A stretch of DNA of 64,000 bases from Entoloma clypeatum. Lineage: Eukaryota > Basidiomycota > Agaricomycetes > Agaricales > Entolomataceae. Shown here in pieces: positions 11,712 to 24,701 of the stretch. The notes below the pieces were generated by a model. It did no database searches, was not told the DNA's origin, and saw only the letters and a program-made list of their open reading frames with translations. The DNA is taken from contig OY751494.1 of the NCBI GenBank assembly GCA_963565915.1, positions 2,232,001 to 2,296,000 of the forward strand, read 5' to 3'. The first letter of the stretch is position 1; every line of letters starts with the position of its first letter. A program made the position numbers and the translations under genes.

Positions 11712-14700
11712 ATGACAGAAATATCTAATTTGGGTATCAAGATGGACATCGACGAGGCTGTTATCGACGAGGGTTTATATTCTAGACAACTGTCAGTCTT
11801 CCTCTCTCTGGCGTTGATATCATTGATCTGAACCTGGTAATAGCTACGTCCTGGGACATGAAGGTACTTGCGCTTCGATAGCACTGGTATTCTCGATTCA
11901 AAACAGTCCGCATTCCTCTATAGCGATGAAAAAGATGGCAGCTTCCAACGTCCTCATCGTTGGCATGCAAGGTCTTGGCGTTGAGATAGGTCGCGTCCCA
12001 CCCTCTTCTTTAGTTTGGATATATGGCGTTAACCAAATCCCCTATAGCGAAAAACATAGCGCTTGCAGGCGTCAAATCTGTCACAATCTTCGATCCAGAG
12101 CCTGTTATTATTCAGGATTTGAGCTCCCAGGTAAAGCTGCGACAAGGCTTCAATCTGATACTCTGAGCTGCCACTGACCTTCCTGGTTGGTAGTTTTTCC
12201 TTCGATTAGAAGATGTCGGGAAATCGCGCGCCGAGGCCACCCTTCCAAGACTGGCCGAACTGAATGCCTATGTACCTGTACGGAATTTAGGAGGAAATCC
12301 AGGGCAAGAAATCACCGTGAACCTGATAAAGGGTTTCCAAGTGAGATCTCTGCTCAAGAGTGCGCACCAGTCACTCAACAAACATAGGTGGTCGTATTAT
12401 GTGGTGTTTCTTGGGCAAAACAAGTAGAGATCAACGACTGGACGCACCAGAATGGTGTGCATTTTATTGCAGCTGAGACCCGGGGACTTTTTGGGTATTG
12501 TAAACTTTCCGAGCCCCTGAGCGACATTAACCTGAGATTAGGTCTGTTTTTAACGATTTCGGCCACAAATTTGCATGTGTCGACCCGACCGGCGAGCAAC
12601 CGTTAACTGGAATGATTGTTTCTGTTTCAAAGGTAGGAGGAAGATTCGCGCCTTGGTTTACTAATGTTGACAGCAACTTTTAGGACAGTGAGGGCCTTGT
12701 CACCTGTTTGGACGAAACCAGGCATGGCCTCGAAGATGGCGATTTCGTTACGTTTGCGGAAGTTCAAGGAACTACAGAGTTGAACGGCTGCGAACCGCGA
12801 AAAATCTCTGTCAAGGGACCGTATACTTTCACCATTGGCGACACATCTAATCTCGGAGATTATAAAACTGGCGGAATCTTCACGCAGGTCAAAATGCCGA
12901 AGTTGATCGACTTTGTACGTACAAACCTCCTGATCCACCTGCAGGCCTCGCTCATAGTACCTCAGAAAAGTCTCAGTGAATCCTTGGAATCTCCGGAGTT
13001 CTTCATAACCGATTTTGCTAAATTCGACCACCCCGCGACCCTTCATGCCGGCTTCCAGGCACTTTCGGAATTCCGTTCACAACACAACCGTCTACCTCGT
13101 CCAAGGAATTCGGAGGATGCTGCTGTTGTCGTTTCCTTAGCCAAGAAAAGAGATGCTGAGATAGACGAGAAAATTGTCACCGAACTATCTTATCAAGCAG
13201 CTGGTGATCTTTCACCGATGACGGCAGTGATTGGTGGTTTTGTTGCTCAAGAGGTTCTCAAAGCCTGCTCGGCCAAATTTCATCCCATGGTTCAGCATAT
13301 GTACTTCGATGCAATTGAATCTCTCCCTGCGAATCTCCCTTCAGAGGAGGACTGCAAACCAATAGGATCGCGCTACGACGGACAGATCGCCGTCTTTGGC
13401 AAACAATTCCAGGAAAAGATCGCAAATCATCGACAGTTCCTTGTAGGCTCTGGAGCTATTGGTTGCGAAATGCTAAAGAATTGGAGCATGTTAGGCCTTG
13501 CTGCTGGCCCGAATGGCATCATCCACGTTACCGACTTGGACACCATCGAGAAAAGCAATCTCAATCGGCAGTTCTTGTTCAGGGCGAAAGACCTGGGAAA
13601 ATTCAAAGCGGAGGTTGCAGCTGCTGCCGTCTCGGAAATGAACCCTGACTTGAATGGGAAAATACTTTCCCAACAGGAACCAGTCGGACCCACAACTGAG
13701 AGTTCGTTTTTCATTTTATCTTCAGTTTAAACATACTCTAAGTATGTTTCAGACATTTACGATGCCAAATTCTTTCACCAGATCGATGGTGTCACGAATG
13801 CGCTGGATAACGTGAAAGCTCGTATGTACTGTTCACTATCCCCAGATACCTTCAATCGTTTTATGGCACTTGCATGTAGGTCTTTACATGGATCAGCGAT
13901 GTGTTTTCTACAAGAAACCTTTATTGGAATCTGGGACTCTTGGAACGAAAGGAAACACGCAAGTGGTTGTGCCCGATTTCACTGAATCCTATGGGTCATC
14001 ACAGGATCCTCCGGAAAAAGAAACACCTTCCTGTACCATCAAAAACTTCCCCAATGCCATTAACCATACAATTGAGGTAATCGCGCTTAACTGCTTGGGC
14101 GACTTTCCTGAATTCTTTCTTCGACAGTGGAGCCGAACCCAGTTCGACAATCTTTTCGTCAAACCTTCGCAAGCCGTTAACGCTTACCTTTCGGAACCCA
14201 ATTACTTGGAGAGCACTCTCAAATATTCTGGTCAACAGAGAGAACAAATAGAGCAGATTGTTTCCTATCTGGTAACCAACAAGCCTCTCACATTTGAAGA
14301 ATGCATCATTTGGGGTCGCCTTCAATTCGAACGAGATTATAGCAACGATATTCGCCAACTCCTATTCAGTCTTCCCAAGGACGCTGTCACAAGTTCTGGT
14401 CAACCATTCTGGAGTGGACCAAAACGTGCTCCTGATCCACTGGTGTTCGACTCAAGGAATGTGAGTTGATTTCATTTTCATCCGTCAATCACCACCAACG
14501 CTTTCCAGTCCGTGCACCTCGATTATATCATTGCCGCTGCAAATCTACATGCCTTCAACTATGGCCTCCGAGGAGACACTGACCCAGCTCTTTTCCGCAA
14601 GGTTGCCGATTCGGTCATTGTTCCTGAGTTCACACCAAAGAGTGGTGTGAAAATCCAAATCAACGACAATGATCCTGTTCCTCAGGCTGAGAGTAGTGGT

Positions 14701-15588
14701 GAGCTTCCGCCGTGTACATAGTAATATCCTCCGTTCACATTTTTCTCGTAGGGGACGATGATGGCTCACCAAAACTCCCGTCTCCCTCATCTTTGGCTGG
14801 ATATCGCTTGACTGTCGTAGAGTTTGAGAAGGATGATGACACCAACCACCATATCGACTTCATTACTGCAGCCTCGAATCTTCGTGCGATGAATTACAAT
14901 ATCAACATAGCAGACCGCCATACCACGAAGCAAATTGCTGGCAAGATCATTCCAGCTATTGCCACAACCACATCGCTTGTTACAGGCCTCGTGTGTCTAG
15001 AGCTTTACAAGGTTTGAACATATTCATGACAGGCTCCAACATCATTACTCATAGCATCGCAGGTCATCGACGGCAAGAAGAAGCTCGAGGAGTATAAGAA
15101 TGGATTTGTCAACCTTGCCCTTCCATTCTTTGGTTTTTCAGAACCTATTGCCGCGGCCAAAAACAAGTATGGTACGACCCAATGGACACTTTGGGATCGA
15201 TTCGATTTCCCAAATGATCCAACACTCAACGACATCGTGTCCTGGTTCAAGACCACCCACAACTTGGATATCACCATGGTCAGCCAAGGTGTCAGCATGC
15301 TTTGGAGCTCCTTCATTGGTAAGAAAAAGGTGACTGATGCAGATTCTACGCGATTGTGCTTTCGTCTGAAACTGTCTTACTAGAGCGATGAGAGGCTACC
15401 AATGAGATTCAGTAAGCTCGTGGAATCCGTCAGCAAGAAGCCTATTCCGCCTCACGTCAAGCATCTCATCGTGGAGGTGATGGTTTCTGACGAGGATGGA
15501 GAAGACGTCGAAGTATATTCTCTTTGGCTGTCGCATATCATCTCGTTAATGGCCACTTTAGGTCCCTTTCCTTGTTGTTCATATTTGA
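11712..15588 (+). CDS. UBA1: Ubiquitin-activating enzyme E1
   Basis: Activates ubiquitin with ATP and passes it as a thioester to E2 enzymes; essential in fungi. The N-terminal adenylation repeat shows LYSRQLYVLGHEAMKKM and [17 protein letters not shown]. The second repeat has [32 protein letters not shown] and [19 protein letters not shown] (the nucleotide-binding Asp and Arg). The catalytic Cys lies in [19 protein letters not shown], equivalent to the PLCT.R.FP motif of yeast Uba1. FIDFKS-type four-helix and SCCH regions follow, then NPFTADHH-like [16 protein letters not shown] and [20 protein letters not shown]. The ubiquitin-fold domain ends [15 protein letters not shown] after a final intron at about 15513-15560. 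More than a dozen short introns. Start [17 protein letters not shown] at 11712 precedes the first conserved block directly. Confidence 0.95.
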
Positions 15589-16640
15589 GTCGTTCGCCCT
15601 GGGAAACAACAAGATTGTATCAGCAACTTAGCCAGGTCTATGTAGGACCCTTTAGATGTTGTACTTATGTGAATAGCATATGGTTGAAATTTGTGTCTGG
15701 AAACCTCAGACCTCGGATCTGATCACACCGAGAATTACAAGGGTGGTCGGGCCGTAATCCAGCGGAACTTATTCTCGGTCCCCACTCATGTCTGGTTGGA
15801 GGCAGATCCGCTCTCATGCACCAACAACACGTTCACCATATGTACTACTGCTACGAAACATGATAGCGAAGATTTGCATAACTACTTACCTATAGGGTGT
15901 TAAATAAACACACCTAAAACGTGAAGAACGAGTAAGGTATGGAGAAAAGGGTGGATGAAGGGTTTGGGATTGTAAGGAATTCGTTAACGTGAGGTGAGGG
16001 ATTAGGTTCAGATATGCGAAGATAAAGCTGGAAGCGAGAGGGATGTTTTTGTACTGTTTTTGTAGTAGGAGGGTTCGTAAGCCGGGAATGATAAAAAAAA
16101 TGGGGGAAAAATCAGTCAAAGAGGTCGATGCCAAATGACAGAAGGTGTAGTTGTTGAGAAGCTGATAGGCAGGGTCCGGGGTACGTTACACACATCGAAA
16201 AGAGCAACGGAGCGTATACGGGGAAGGCAAGGAAGCGCAAGTGGATTCCAGGTCCTCATCGCAGTAAGCTTGTCTCTTGTGTGTCCGGGTCTATATTTGT
16301 TACTTGACATAACGAAACGAGGGACAAGAACACCACCAAAGTGGCTTCCGACGGAAGTGAGGTAGGGGCCTGGCCGGACAGGATGGATATGTCGGAGAGA
16401 TGGCGAAGGCCCGGATTGCTATAAGACAGGAGAATCGCAGCAGAGACGGATTGGATCGAGATATTCACAAGGCAGCAGGAAATACATAAGCGGCAGACAA
16501 CGAAAATAGACCACGATGCGACACCATGCGAATCGGGGGTTGCGAGTTGAGAGTAATGTAAAAACAGGAAGAGCAGAAAAATGTTGGAGCGTCAAGTCTA
16601 AGCGACGACAGCCATAGATACAGGATATGGTGAGAGTGAT
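15589..16640. other. Long convergent 3' region between UBA1 and the second cyclin-fold gene
   Basis: 1052 bp between two stop codons. An AATAAA at 15903-15908 is a possible UBA1 poly(A) signal. The part from about 15.9 to 16.6 kb is purine-rich on the plus strand. Only short frames without family resemblance are present; I see no gene. Confidence 0.4.
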
Positions 16641-19069
16641 TCAGATTCTGACCCAGGCCGGCGGATAATGGACGTTGTGAACAGGGGCGAACACGGGACC
16701 GTTATATGAATATTGGTTTGGGCCGATCCAAGGAGCGTCGCTTTGATGGCACACAACCTCATTTGCTGACATACGAACATCGCTGCATCGGTATGCAAAT
16801 CGGGCTTGAGAGTACGTGCGTGCATGGTTTCGCCTCCGCATGTTCTCTTGATCGTACGAGAGAGATTGAGATCGAGAATGCGACATGGTAGCGTTGGAAC
16901 CATATGGATATGGGTTGTATGTGCCAACATCGACCAATGGTAAGTTGAAATGATACGCTGCCTGTGGCTCGACGGGCGCATATGCGGGCCCCATATTCCA
17001 GTGGGAAAAATTGGGGTCCACATGTTGATAATAATGAGGATAGGCTGGAATGCTATGAAGCATCGGAGGTTGGACAGCAACATACTGACCGCTCACTCGG
17101 TTCCTCTCCCGATGTATGGGCTCATCACCAGCAGGGCTCCACCTCGCAGGAGGAGGTAATAACCTCTCCATATCCTGAATATTGCGACTATCCCAAAGAT
17201 GGCTGTCATTCGTATCAGGCTGTGGCATACTATTGGCCGCACGGTATGATTCACGCCGTTTCGGAAGGTATTCCGCTCGAAGTGGACCATCTTCGTCGAG
17301 ATCTATTTCGACTGCCATTGCTTGCTCCTTTTCGATTTTCTCCCTCTTCCTTTCCTCGAGACCAAGAAATACGGGCTGAGAGGGGGAAGTGTTGCAGGCA
17401 ACCGGCGCCTGCGTGATCTCTTCAAGGACTCTCTTGACAATGGAGTGCGGGTTTGACGATGGTCGCGAGATAGGCTGTGGATGATTGGGCGAAGCCATGG
17501 ACATGTGATAAGACATGAGATGAGCAAGCCATTGGGACCAGTTGTGAGATGATACATTCAGGTCATAAGCGAAAATATCCAGCGCGAGTGACTCGAGCTT
17601 ATTCAAGGCTTGGACGGGGACATTCGAGATGGAATGCCTGACGACGTATATATCAGTTGATGTTTGAAACGAAACGCTAGTAACTCACCAAGTCTTATTT
17701 GAAAAGGTATGATCATCCAGCCATTTATTGGCAAGCATGCACCCCAACACGATGAGACGGAAGGGGGCACTAGCTTCCGTGGTTTCCTGATCAGGGCCCA
17801 AAGATGAGTCTCCTAGCAAGGCAGCTCTAAAACGCGCCTCCTTGACAAACTCGGGTTCAAGTGGACTCGCCGCGAAGTACACAGGAAGTCGGATGATGTA
17901 CCAAATGGCCAGAAAGACTGCGGACGGCTGCAGGAGAGTGGAAAGCAGAAGAGAATGGACGGACGATGCCAAATAACTTGGCGGTATACTCGGATAGGAC
18001 GAGACTGAGTCGCTTCTGTGGTTGAAGGAAAATTCATTAGAAAACATAGAATTCAAGCTACCAGGAGAACTTACGGCTCTCTGACAAAAGTTGACGGCAA
18101 ACTGAGGCCGGTCGTACAAATTTTCCAAATATAATTGGCAACCCAATCGGCGAGGGGCTCAGCAAGCTTCTTATATCCTGTTGTAGCAGCCGGAGTCACT
18201 ACATCAGGAGCAGGATCCAGGCGGTGCTCTGCAATGATCGGATATGGGGGCTGGGGTGGGTAACATTGAGGGCCGCACGCTTGGTCTTCCCCCACAACGT
18301 CATCGGGTGGCAGCATCTCGCCGTCATGATAGGACTGGACGGAGGCGACGGCGCGATCAACAAAGTCACCAAAAGGTGTAATCGGTTGGAGGGGGCTCGA
18401 GTCCCTTTCTTGGCCACTTGCTTCCCCAGTAGATTTGTCCTCGAATATCGGGGGAAAAGTGCATCGCTCGACTTGCAAGTCTGGAAGAAGACCGGTATAT
18501 GAAGTCGCATCCCGGAGGTCAGATGGGTCGTCAAGCATCTTGCGATGGGGGGCGATGGGTGAGCTAGCACTCCATTGGCTCTGATCATCGAAATGGTTGC
18601 GATCCATGGATGAGGAGTAGTCTGAATTCATTTCATCATCTGCATCGTTGTCCGAGCCGGCACTCGGCAGTTGTACGGATGGTTGGCGAGCTTCGAGCAG
18701 AATATGAAGGGGCGGAATACACGCTTCAGCGTGTGCTCCTTTAATAACGGATGCGTTCGCCGCAGCCGTCAACCCCTGACAAAAACCCTGCGGGGGGCGG
18801 TCAGCGATTTGAGCGTCGTCCTCCCAAATCCTGCGCGGTTTCGTCCTTCTCCAGGATGGCAGGGAGTTGATCCACTGTTCGCGAGTGCCGTACGAGGGCG
18901 GTGGGCCTGTTGGGGAGAGTGGGAGAGAGCGGGTGAGGTTCTGGAACTGATTGGTCTGAGTGTCAGCACAGTTTAAACGCTTCACCACTGGATGGGCGAC
19001 TGGCTTGTGAAGTCGAGGGACAGGAACCGGCATTTGAATGTGGGGGGACAGAGGAGAGAACAGTACCAC
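16641..19069 (-). CDS. Cyclin-fold protein, Pcl/Pho80-like (cyclin B of the pair)
   Basis: Probable CDK-binding cyclin. Three exons. Exon 1 (about 19069-18075) encodes some 330 disordered Ser/Pro residues and ends with AEPLADWVANYIWKICTTG. Exon 2 holds the core cyclin box: SSVHSLLLSTLLQPSAVFLA, FRLIVLGCMLANKWLDDHTF and SNKTW. Exon 3 starts HSISNVPVQALNKLESLAL, then DIFAYDLNVSSHNWSQWLAH, and closes with a ~250-residue Tyr/Pro/His-rich tail ending PAWVRI. NKWLDDHTFSNKTW matches the Pcl/Pho80 cyclin signature well. AEPLADWVANYIW in this gene matches FEPYAEWLTSHLY in the gene at 10.2 kb, so the two are distant relatives. The start could be 19069 or the in-frame ATG near 19033. Confidence 0.75.
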
Positions 19070-19707
19070 ACGTCACCAAAAGTGAAGGTGGCAACTATGC
19101 TCTGATCTGAGAGGGGCCTCTGCTGAACGAAAAAGCGGGGCGATGTTGGGGGGTCGTAAGGTGAGTGTCGTGACAGAAGAGCGTCGATGTTGGCGACGGG
19201 GTTGAAGATGGCAAACGCGCAGCAAAGGCGTGCCTTTTAGGAAAAGGACAGAAGAGATGGGTGTGCAACGAGCTCTTAGGCCAGCTACTGGTTGTTGCGG
19301 TGGGGAGGGCGGTCTCCTGGCTTCGCCGTCGTTGTCTGGCTGCAGTGGAAGCTGGGCAACAGAGACCGGGCAACGCAACTCGAATCGACGAGAGGAGACG
19401 TCGATCCACCTGGTGGTGAGCTGATGACTCCTCCCCAGTCAGTTTTTCACTCCCGTATTTCAACAAATTACGTAAGCTCCCACGGTCCCGCCATGAGTCG
19501 CCACGTCTCAGTTACCAACACATTTTGAAGGTAATCCGTCTCAGGGACGCCATATAACAACCCTTACAGCAATATATAGAAACAGCCCACCCCAAATTTA
19601 ATTACTGACCTGACGGTGCGGCGGCCAAGTGGCCCCAAGTCCCTTCAAGTTGCACGTGCTGTGGTTGTTTGGCAGGCACGACCTGGGTAAACAACCTCCT
19701 CCTCCTT
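19070..19707. promoter_or_regulatory. Divergent promoter region, cyclin-fold gene and FAR11
   Basis: 638 bp between two start codons on opposite strands. A TATATA run at 19573-19578 lies about 130 bp before the FAR11 start. No gene is supported; a minus-strand frame at 19095-19466 is low-complexity and has no resemblance to known families. Confidence 0.4.
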
Positions 19708-22700
19708 ATGATGGCATTCCCTCCACTACCTTCATATATGGGTGGATCCGTGCACGATAACAATGTGGCGAGCTCACCACAGCCGGGTCTCGATTCAATT
19801 ACCCTTGGACAACTCAAAGCCATGGTAGGATCCGTCCCAAAGCCCAAGGTATGCCATCCTCTCCTGCAGGGGACCGTCCACACATTCTGTTAGCAATCTT
19901 GGTTCGATTTTGTATACGACGACGAAGACACCGTCATGAATGAAATTGATGAATTTTACTCCTACATCGAAATGCCTCAGGTTGCAGAGAATCTCAAGGC
20001 ATGGGAAGGCTCTTTCCCCTCAGGTGCTCATCCCGCCTCGACCCTCTCGCCGACTGCTAATTTCCGACGCTCCTTAGAATGGACAAAAGCTTCTCTATCG
20101 CAGCGAAAAGCCCACGTCGAACTGCTGCTAGAAAGCCTCGAGCATCGCGACACAGAGATTCGCTTCACAAATGCACGTCGCCTACTGTACATCCTTCAAG
20201 GTCAGTGCCGTATGTCGTACGGCGATCAAAGCCTTATGACAATATTTTAGGCACTTTTGCCGAAACGGTCTCACCGGAACATCAGCTTCATTGGGTTTTT
20301 GAGAACTGTAAAATTGTCCGATCTGCCAACGGCGTCAGCACCATTGTTGAAGCTATGAAAATCGCCAGCTCCAAGCATGATTTGTTGACGTGAGCTCTTG
20401 TTTTCTCTTCTGCTTTACCTCCATCAAACCCTTTTCAGCAATCTATCGGACCAAGATGCTGCACAGCTTCGCATTTCAGTTGCGGAGAGGGCGGACTTCA
20501 TAGAAGAGGTTTTGACCGAGATTTATGTCTACTTGGGCATGTTGTACCATTTGATCGAAGTTTTCAAAGGACACGATGAATTCGCCGATGAGCTGAGTAC
20601 GTTCTCTCTCTCGCTACTGTCTCTGCGCTGACGATGGTAAAGTGAGCCTGGATCCACCTTTGCCTGTTTATCTATTCAATGTCGTGTCAGGGCTTCGTGA
20701 CAGAAGTGCCAAGGGCTACCCGGTTAAGAAAGTCCGTACGACCGTGGTACATTGTCTTTGAGTTCTAATCTAGTGGACAGTTGCTTTTAGTCCTGTGGAA
20801 GACGCTTCTAACGTGTTTCGGCGGCATACGCGATTTTGCGCGGGTTAAAACGCTAGCACGGGAATTGGCCGACTTGCCATCAGCACTAGATGCTGGTACC
20901 TGCCTTTCCCTGCCGCCACATATGAAAGATGCTCATCAATCATAATTAGCAGATAAGATCAAATCATCCCCCCTTGATATCGAGGCTTTCCGGCAGGAAA
21001 CCTCCGTCAAGTACCCCACGTTTACTCCTCCACAGCAACCCATTACAACACCCCAGTCCCGTTTCGATGCTCAGAACACAAAACCGAACAACCCGCCATT
21101 CCTGCCATTCCGCCTCGCTCAAGCCTATTCACCTATCCCTATCCGACATCATTATCACCACGAGGACGATGAGTCGACCAATCCTACTCTTTCTAACCAG
21201 TTTCAGCCTCAACAATATTCTTCTGGGTATCGACCCATCCCGCAACCTGCAACTCCCGCCCCAACTCCTCCACCATCACCAGCCCCAAAGCCGAAAAAAC
21301 AGCAGTATCAAACCGACCAAAGCCGGCCCTTCTTGTTTCCCTTCTCGAAAGGTCAATTTGGCGCAGATGCGCAATATGTCCCATTTGCAATCAACGAAGC
21401 CGATCGTCTGTACAATAAACATATGTATGTCAGTCTGGCGCTCGCGCAAATGTGGCGGACGAGGGAGGACTGTATTGCTGCCGAGAGCGGATTAGAACGT
21501 ATGCCTGGAGAAGAGGAGTACCCATCGTCTACATATACATCGAATGTGTGTCAGCAATCTTTCAAGAATCAAAATTCCCCTCACCCTTCGATAGGACCCA
21601 GAGGTTGCAGAACCGCTACCAGACATAGCTCTGCTCAATGCTAGAATTGAGGAAGCTACTCAGGAGCTTAATAAAGCAGAAACGAGTGGGGAGAAAAGGA
21701 AATCCAAGGAGAAAAGAGAGGATCTGATGCGTCTCAAACGAGTAGAACAAATCTACGCGAGTGTCACCCTGTCCTATGCACGCAGATCCATCTCATCCTT
21801 CTACCAACAGAGCGCTATTCTTCCTTCGATGTCGAACTGGGTACTCGTTCTTCTAAAGCTTCTTCTGGCGATTGTTCAGGCAAGCACGAGCCACCAAGTT
21901 CCACAATCATCGACGTCTTCCACATTTCCCCCCGGTGTCTCGTCGCGTATGCTTTTTCAAGGCTATGGTATTATTACAACAGCTAACGTGATTTAGCCCC
22001 AGAACAACCCCCTTCTGTTCCACCAACTTTGGACGAACTAGATGTAATGCGTCATCGTGAAATTCTGTCGAAAGCAGTATCCGCCATCCTTTTAATCGTC
22101 TTAAAGTGGTTCAAAGTGTCGCGTACGCTACCCTTCGCGTGCTGCACGTGTTCATTCACTCATAGCGCCGATTAGACGTGATGAAATTCCACCATGTGGG
22201 ACAACTCCTTCTCGATTCAAATTGTCTTCTGCTACTTCTGAAGTTGTTCGGTCTCCAAGAAGTCTCTGTTTCAGTTATATCAAAAGCCGATTCCCCTGAT
22301 AACAAGTACGCCGCATGTTAATTTTAGTCCCTCTACAGTCGTCGATATTGTGACATAGTTTCTTCCGTTATTGCCTTCTCAACTTTGCCAGGAACCCCCA
22401 GGCTTCACGGCCAGAGGACAATAATGCACGACCCTCAAGGCACACGATTACTAAAATTATCACTTTGCCTAATGGTGAGAAACACGAGGAAGAAGTGGAA
22501 CAGGTCACGGAGTACTCATGGCGTAACTTTTTTTCGACCATCAATTTTGCCAAGATCATGCAAAAATTGTCGAAGGATCGATCGCATCGCATTTGGATGC
22601 TTGTCCAGTATAAGAGCTCGGTAAATAAAGTCAACGCATCCCAAACCAGATCCAAGTCTGAGTTGCATTTTAGGCCGTCCTGAAGCGAGTTCTCCGCGTC

Positions 22701-23832
22701 ATGCATCCAATGCTGCAGCTTCACATCCTTAAATTGATCAAGAGTCAAGTACCTTTTTCTGGGAGGAAATGGAGGCAATGTGATTGAATATTGCACCCTG
22801 AAGCTCTCATTCCTAATTTTTTGCTACAGCAAATATGAAGGTTATAACGTCAATCTATCTGAATTGCCGACCCGATCTTCGAGATGAATGGCTGACAGCG
22901 ACTGAAGGAGATGATGCAGCGGAGGCTCAGGTGAATAGCATGTCTAATCAGAAGATGTCCAAGAACTGATTAACTTTACCATAGGCTCAAGAGCAAGCTC
23001 TCCGACATCTGGTAAAATTCTGTCAGTAACTTTTTTCGTCAGAGCCCTCTTCCCTATTCTGAGCCCTGGCTAGATAACAGCAAGCGTTACGGACCAGCTG
23101 CTACCGCCAGCCAGCATAGTCATCTTCACAAGAGATCCGGCAGCATGTCCTACCATCTAGAAGGTTTACATCCTGGCCCAGAGCTTTCGAACCTCCTAAG
23201 GCCCATCGGAACACCCAATGTCATCGATTCTGATGTTTTTCCCCCTGCCCGTTCACAGGCTCCTGATCCGTCCATTTTCTTGCCCTATATCACCGAAGAT
23301 ATTGCCTTTGAAGAAGAATACGAAGAGTATCTCTCGGACCTCGGCTGGTCGGATGAGCAATCAGCCGATGGACCTTCATTAGGAGGCATATCCGCTTGGC
23401 ACCGGCTTCCATTCACCACAGACATTGCAGACAATATAAGCGACAGTGAAAGCATCGCTTCCATAGGTGACCTCGGCGATGACGCGCGCCTAGATCTCGG
23501 TCGGGATGACCGAGAGGTCGTCGACGAGAATCTCAACAACTGGGAGGTAATAAACCTTTGCCTTTGCGTTCCATTAAGTCTTGAGCTGATGCACCATGCA
23601 GCATATGAGCCCCAAGACAATGGCCGCATTGCCTAAATCCCCCGCGGGAGCACGAAGGTCTAGTTCAGGAAGTGGTCTTCGTCCCGTTCTGCCATTTGGC
23701 CTTGACGATGGGAGCGCGATCGAAGTTGAAGACGACGAAACTGAGCTGCCTATGGGCCCTGTTCCTCGGGATGAGTCTAGTCCATTCTCTGCGGGTGCAG
23801 GAGTTGATGAAGTCGAGTATGCTTATGGGTAA
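19708..23832 (+). CDS. FAR11: STRIPAK complex subunit Far11/STRIP
   Basis: Scaffold of the striatin-interacting phosphatase and kinase complex, which in fungi controls hyphal fusion and development. The protein begins MMAFPPLPSYMGGSV. The N1221-like part includes SLEWTKASLSQRKAHVELLL and ISVAERADFIEEVLTEIYVY; a Pro-rich linker with HHYHHEDDE follows. The DUF3402-like part has PFAINEADRLYNKHMYVSLA, KRVEQIYASVTLSYARRSIS, YSWRNFFSTINFAKIMQKLS and MKVITSIYLNCRPDLRDEWL. The tail contains FCNRERYGPAATASQHS, then an acidic Ser-rich segment. At least ten introns. The last codons read VDEVEYAYG and stop at 23830-23832, but the GGGTAAGG there is also a good donor; a 49-bp intron would move the stop to 23884 and give AYGGV. 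Start 19708 or the adjacent ATG 19711. Confidence 0.88.
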
Positions 23833-24341
23833 GGCATCTGATGCGCACCCGACGACGCATTCTCACGACTCCCATAGGGTTTGAGCGAGGTTCACGCACC
23901 TTCACATCTTCCTTAAGGATGCTGCTTACTTGCTAGGCATCTTCTACTCACACCTCGTCACCGATAATTAGATCAACATTCATGTGATCAAGTTCAACCT
24001 CGGCCAGCTTGCTGTACTACTGTTTGACACGCCAGTCTTTCACGTTCTGCCCTCTCACTCCTCTGACTCAATCAAACCCTATGTATCTTTATGGATTATA
24101 TCCCAAAAATTTGCTGATGGTGCCTACAATCATGCAGTTGTGAGAACCTTCGTGAAAAGGAGGAATGGGCATCCTAACTCCTAGAGGAGCCTTTTCTTTC
24201 CTGAAGGCATAGCCGCACCCCAGTTCTACACTCTAACAGGAAGTGGCTGCTTGTCCCATAGAGCTCGCTCGTATCATGGACGCCACCACCAACACCGAAT
24301 GGAAAGAGATCTTTGATTCTTGGATGGTTGTATGGATACAT

Positions 24342-24589
24342 TAGGGCGTTTCACACCGCCCGACTTTTGATCAAAAATTTTCCGCAAAACTTTGCACATC
24401 GATAATTTGCCCATTTTTTGACCCCACAGCGTGAAACTTCGATTCCTCCAGCTTACAATCAGAAATTTATTTCCTCACTGGCCGGGGCCGTCCGATCTGT
24501 TCTCAAGCTCGCCATAGTCTGTAGATCTGTTTGTTTTCTCTCCGATCTTTAAAGTTGATCGAAAGTTGACAAAAAGTTGGATGGCCCTA
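24342..24589. mobile_element. Possible short MITE flanked by TA
   Basis: A roughly 245-bp stretch is bounded by TA-GGGC at the left and GCCC-TA at the right. The inward ends share imperfect inverted blocks: CCGACTTTTGATC on the left and, on the reverse complement of the right end, CCAACTTTTTG and CTTTCGATC. A second internal pair, GTTTCACAC and GTGAAAC, is also inverted. TA duplication and size fit a Tc1/mariner-type MITE. The repeats are imperfect and I cannot see other copies, so this is tentative. Confidence 0.3.
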
Positions 24590-24679
24590 GTATTATATCT
24601 CAGCATGCCAATTACGTAAATCGTCGCGTCATAGGCCTCTATTCGGCAGAAACAGTTCTAGAAGCGAGTTAGAAATGTG

Positions 24680-24701
24680 CAGATTCGGATACCCGAATCT
24701 G
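24680..24701. repeat. Perfect 9-bp hairpin with 4-nt loop
   Basis: CAGATTCGG at 24680-24688 and its reverse complement CCGAATCTG at 24693-24701 surround ATAC. Outer bases GTGC and GCAC (24677-24680, 24711-24714) could extend the fold. Function unknown; it may be the core of a decayed inverted-repeat element. Confidence 0.5.

Noticed and set aside
15886..16468. Three overlapping short minus-strand frames between UBA1 and the cyclin-fold gene
   Set aside because: Each under 85 codons, no motifs, lie in the purine-rich 3' region.
19095..19466. Minus-strand frame of 123 codons upstream of the second cyclin-fold gene
   Set aside because: Low complexity Ser/Pro/Thr, no join to the cyclin gene; likely 5' UTR or promoter.
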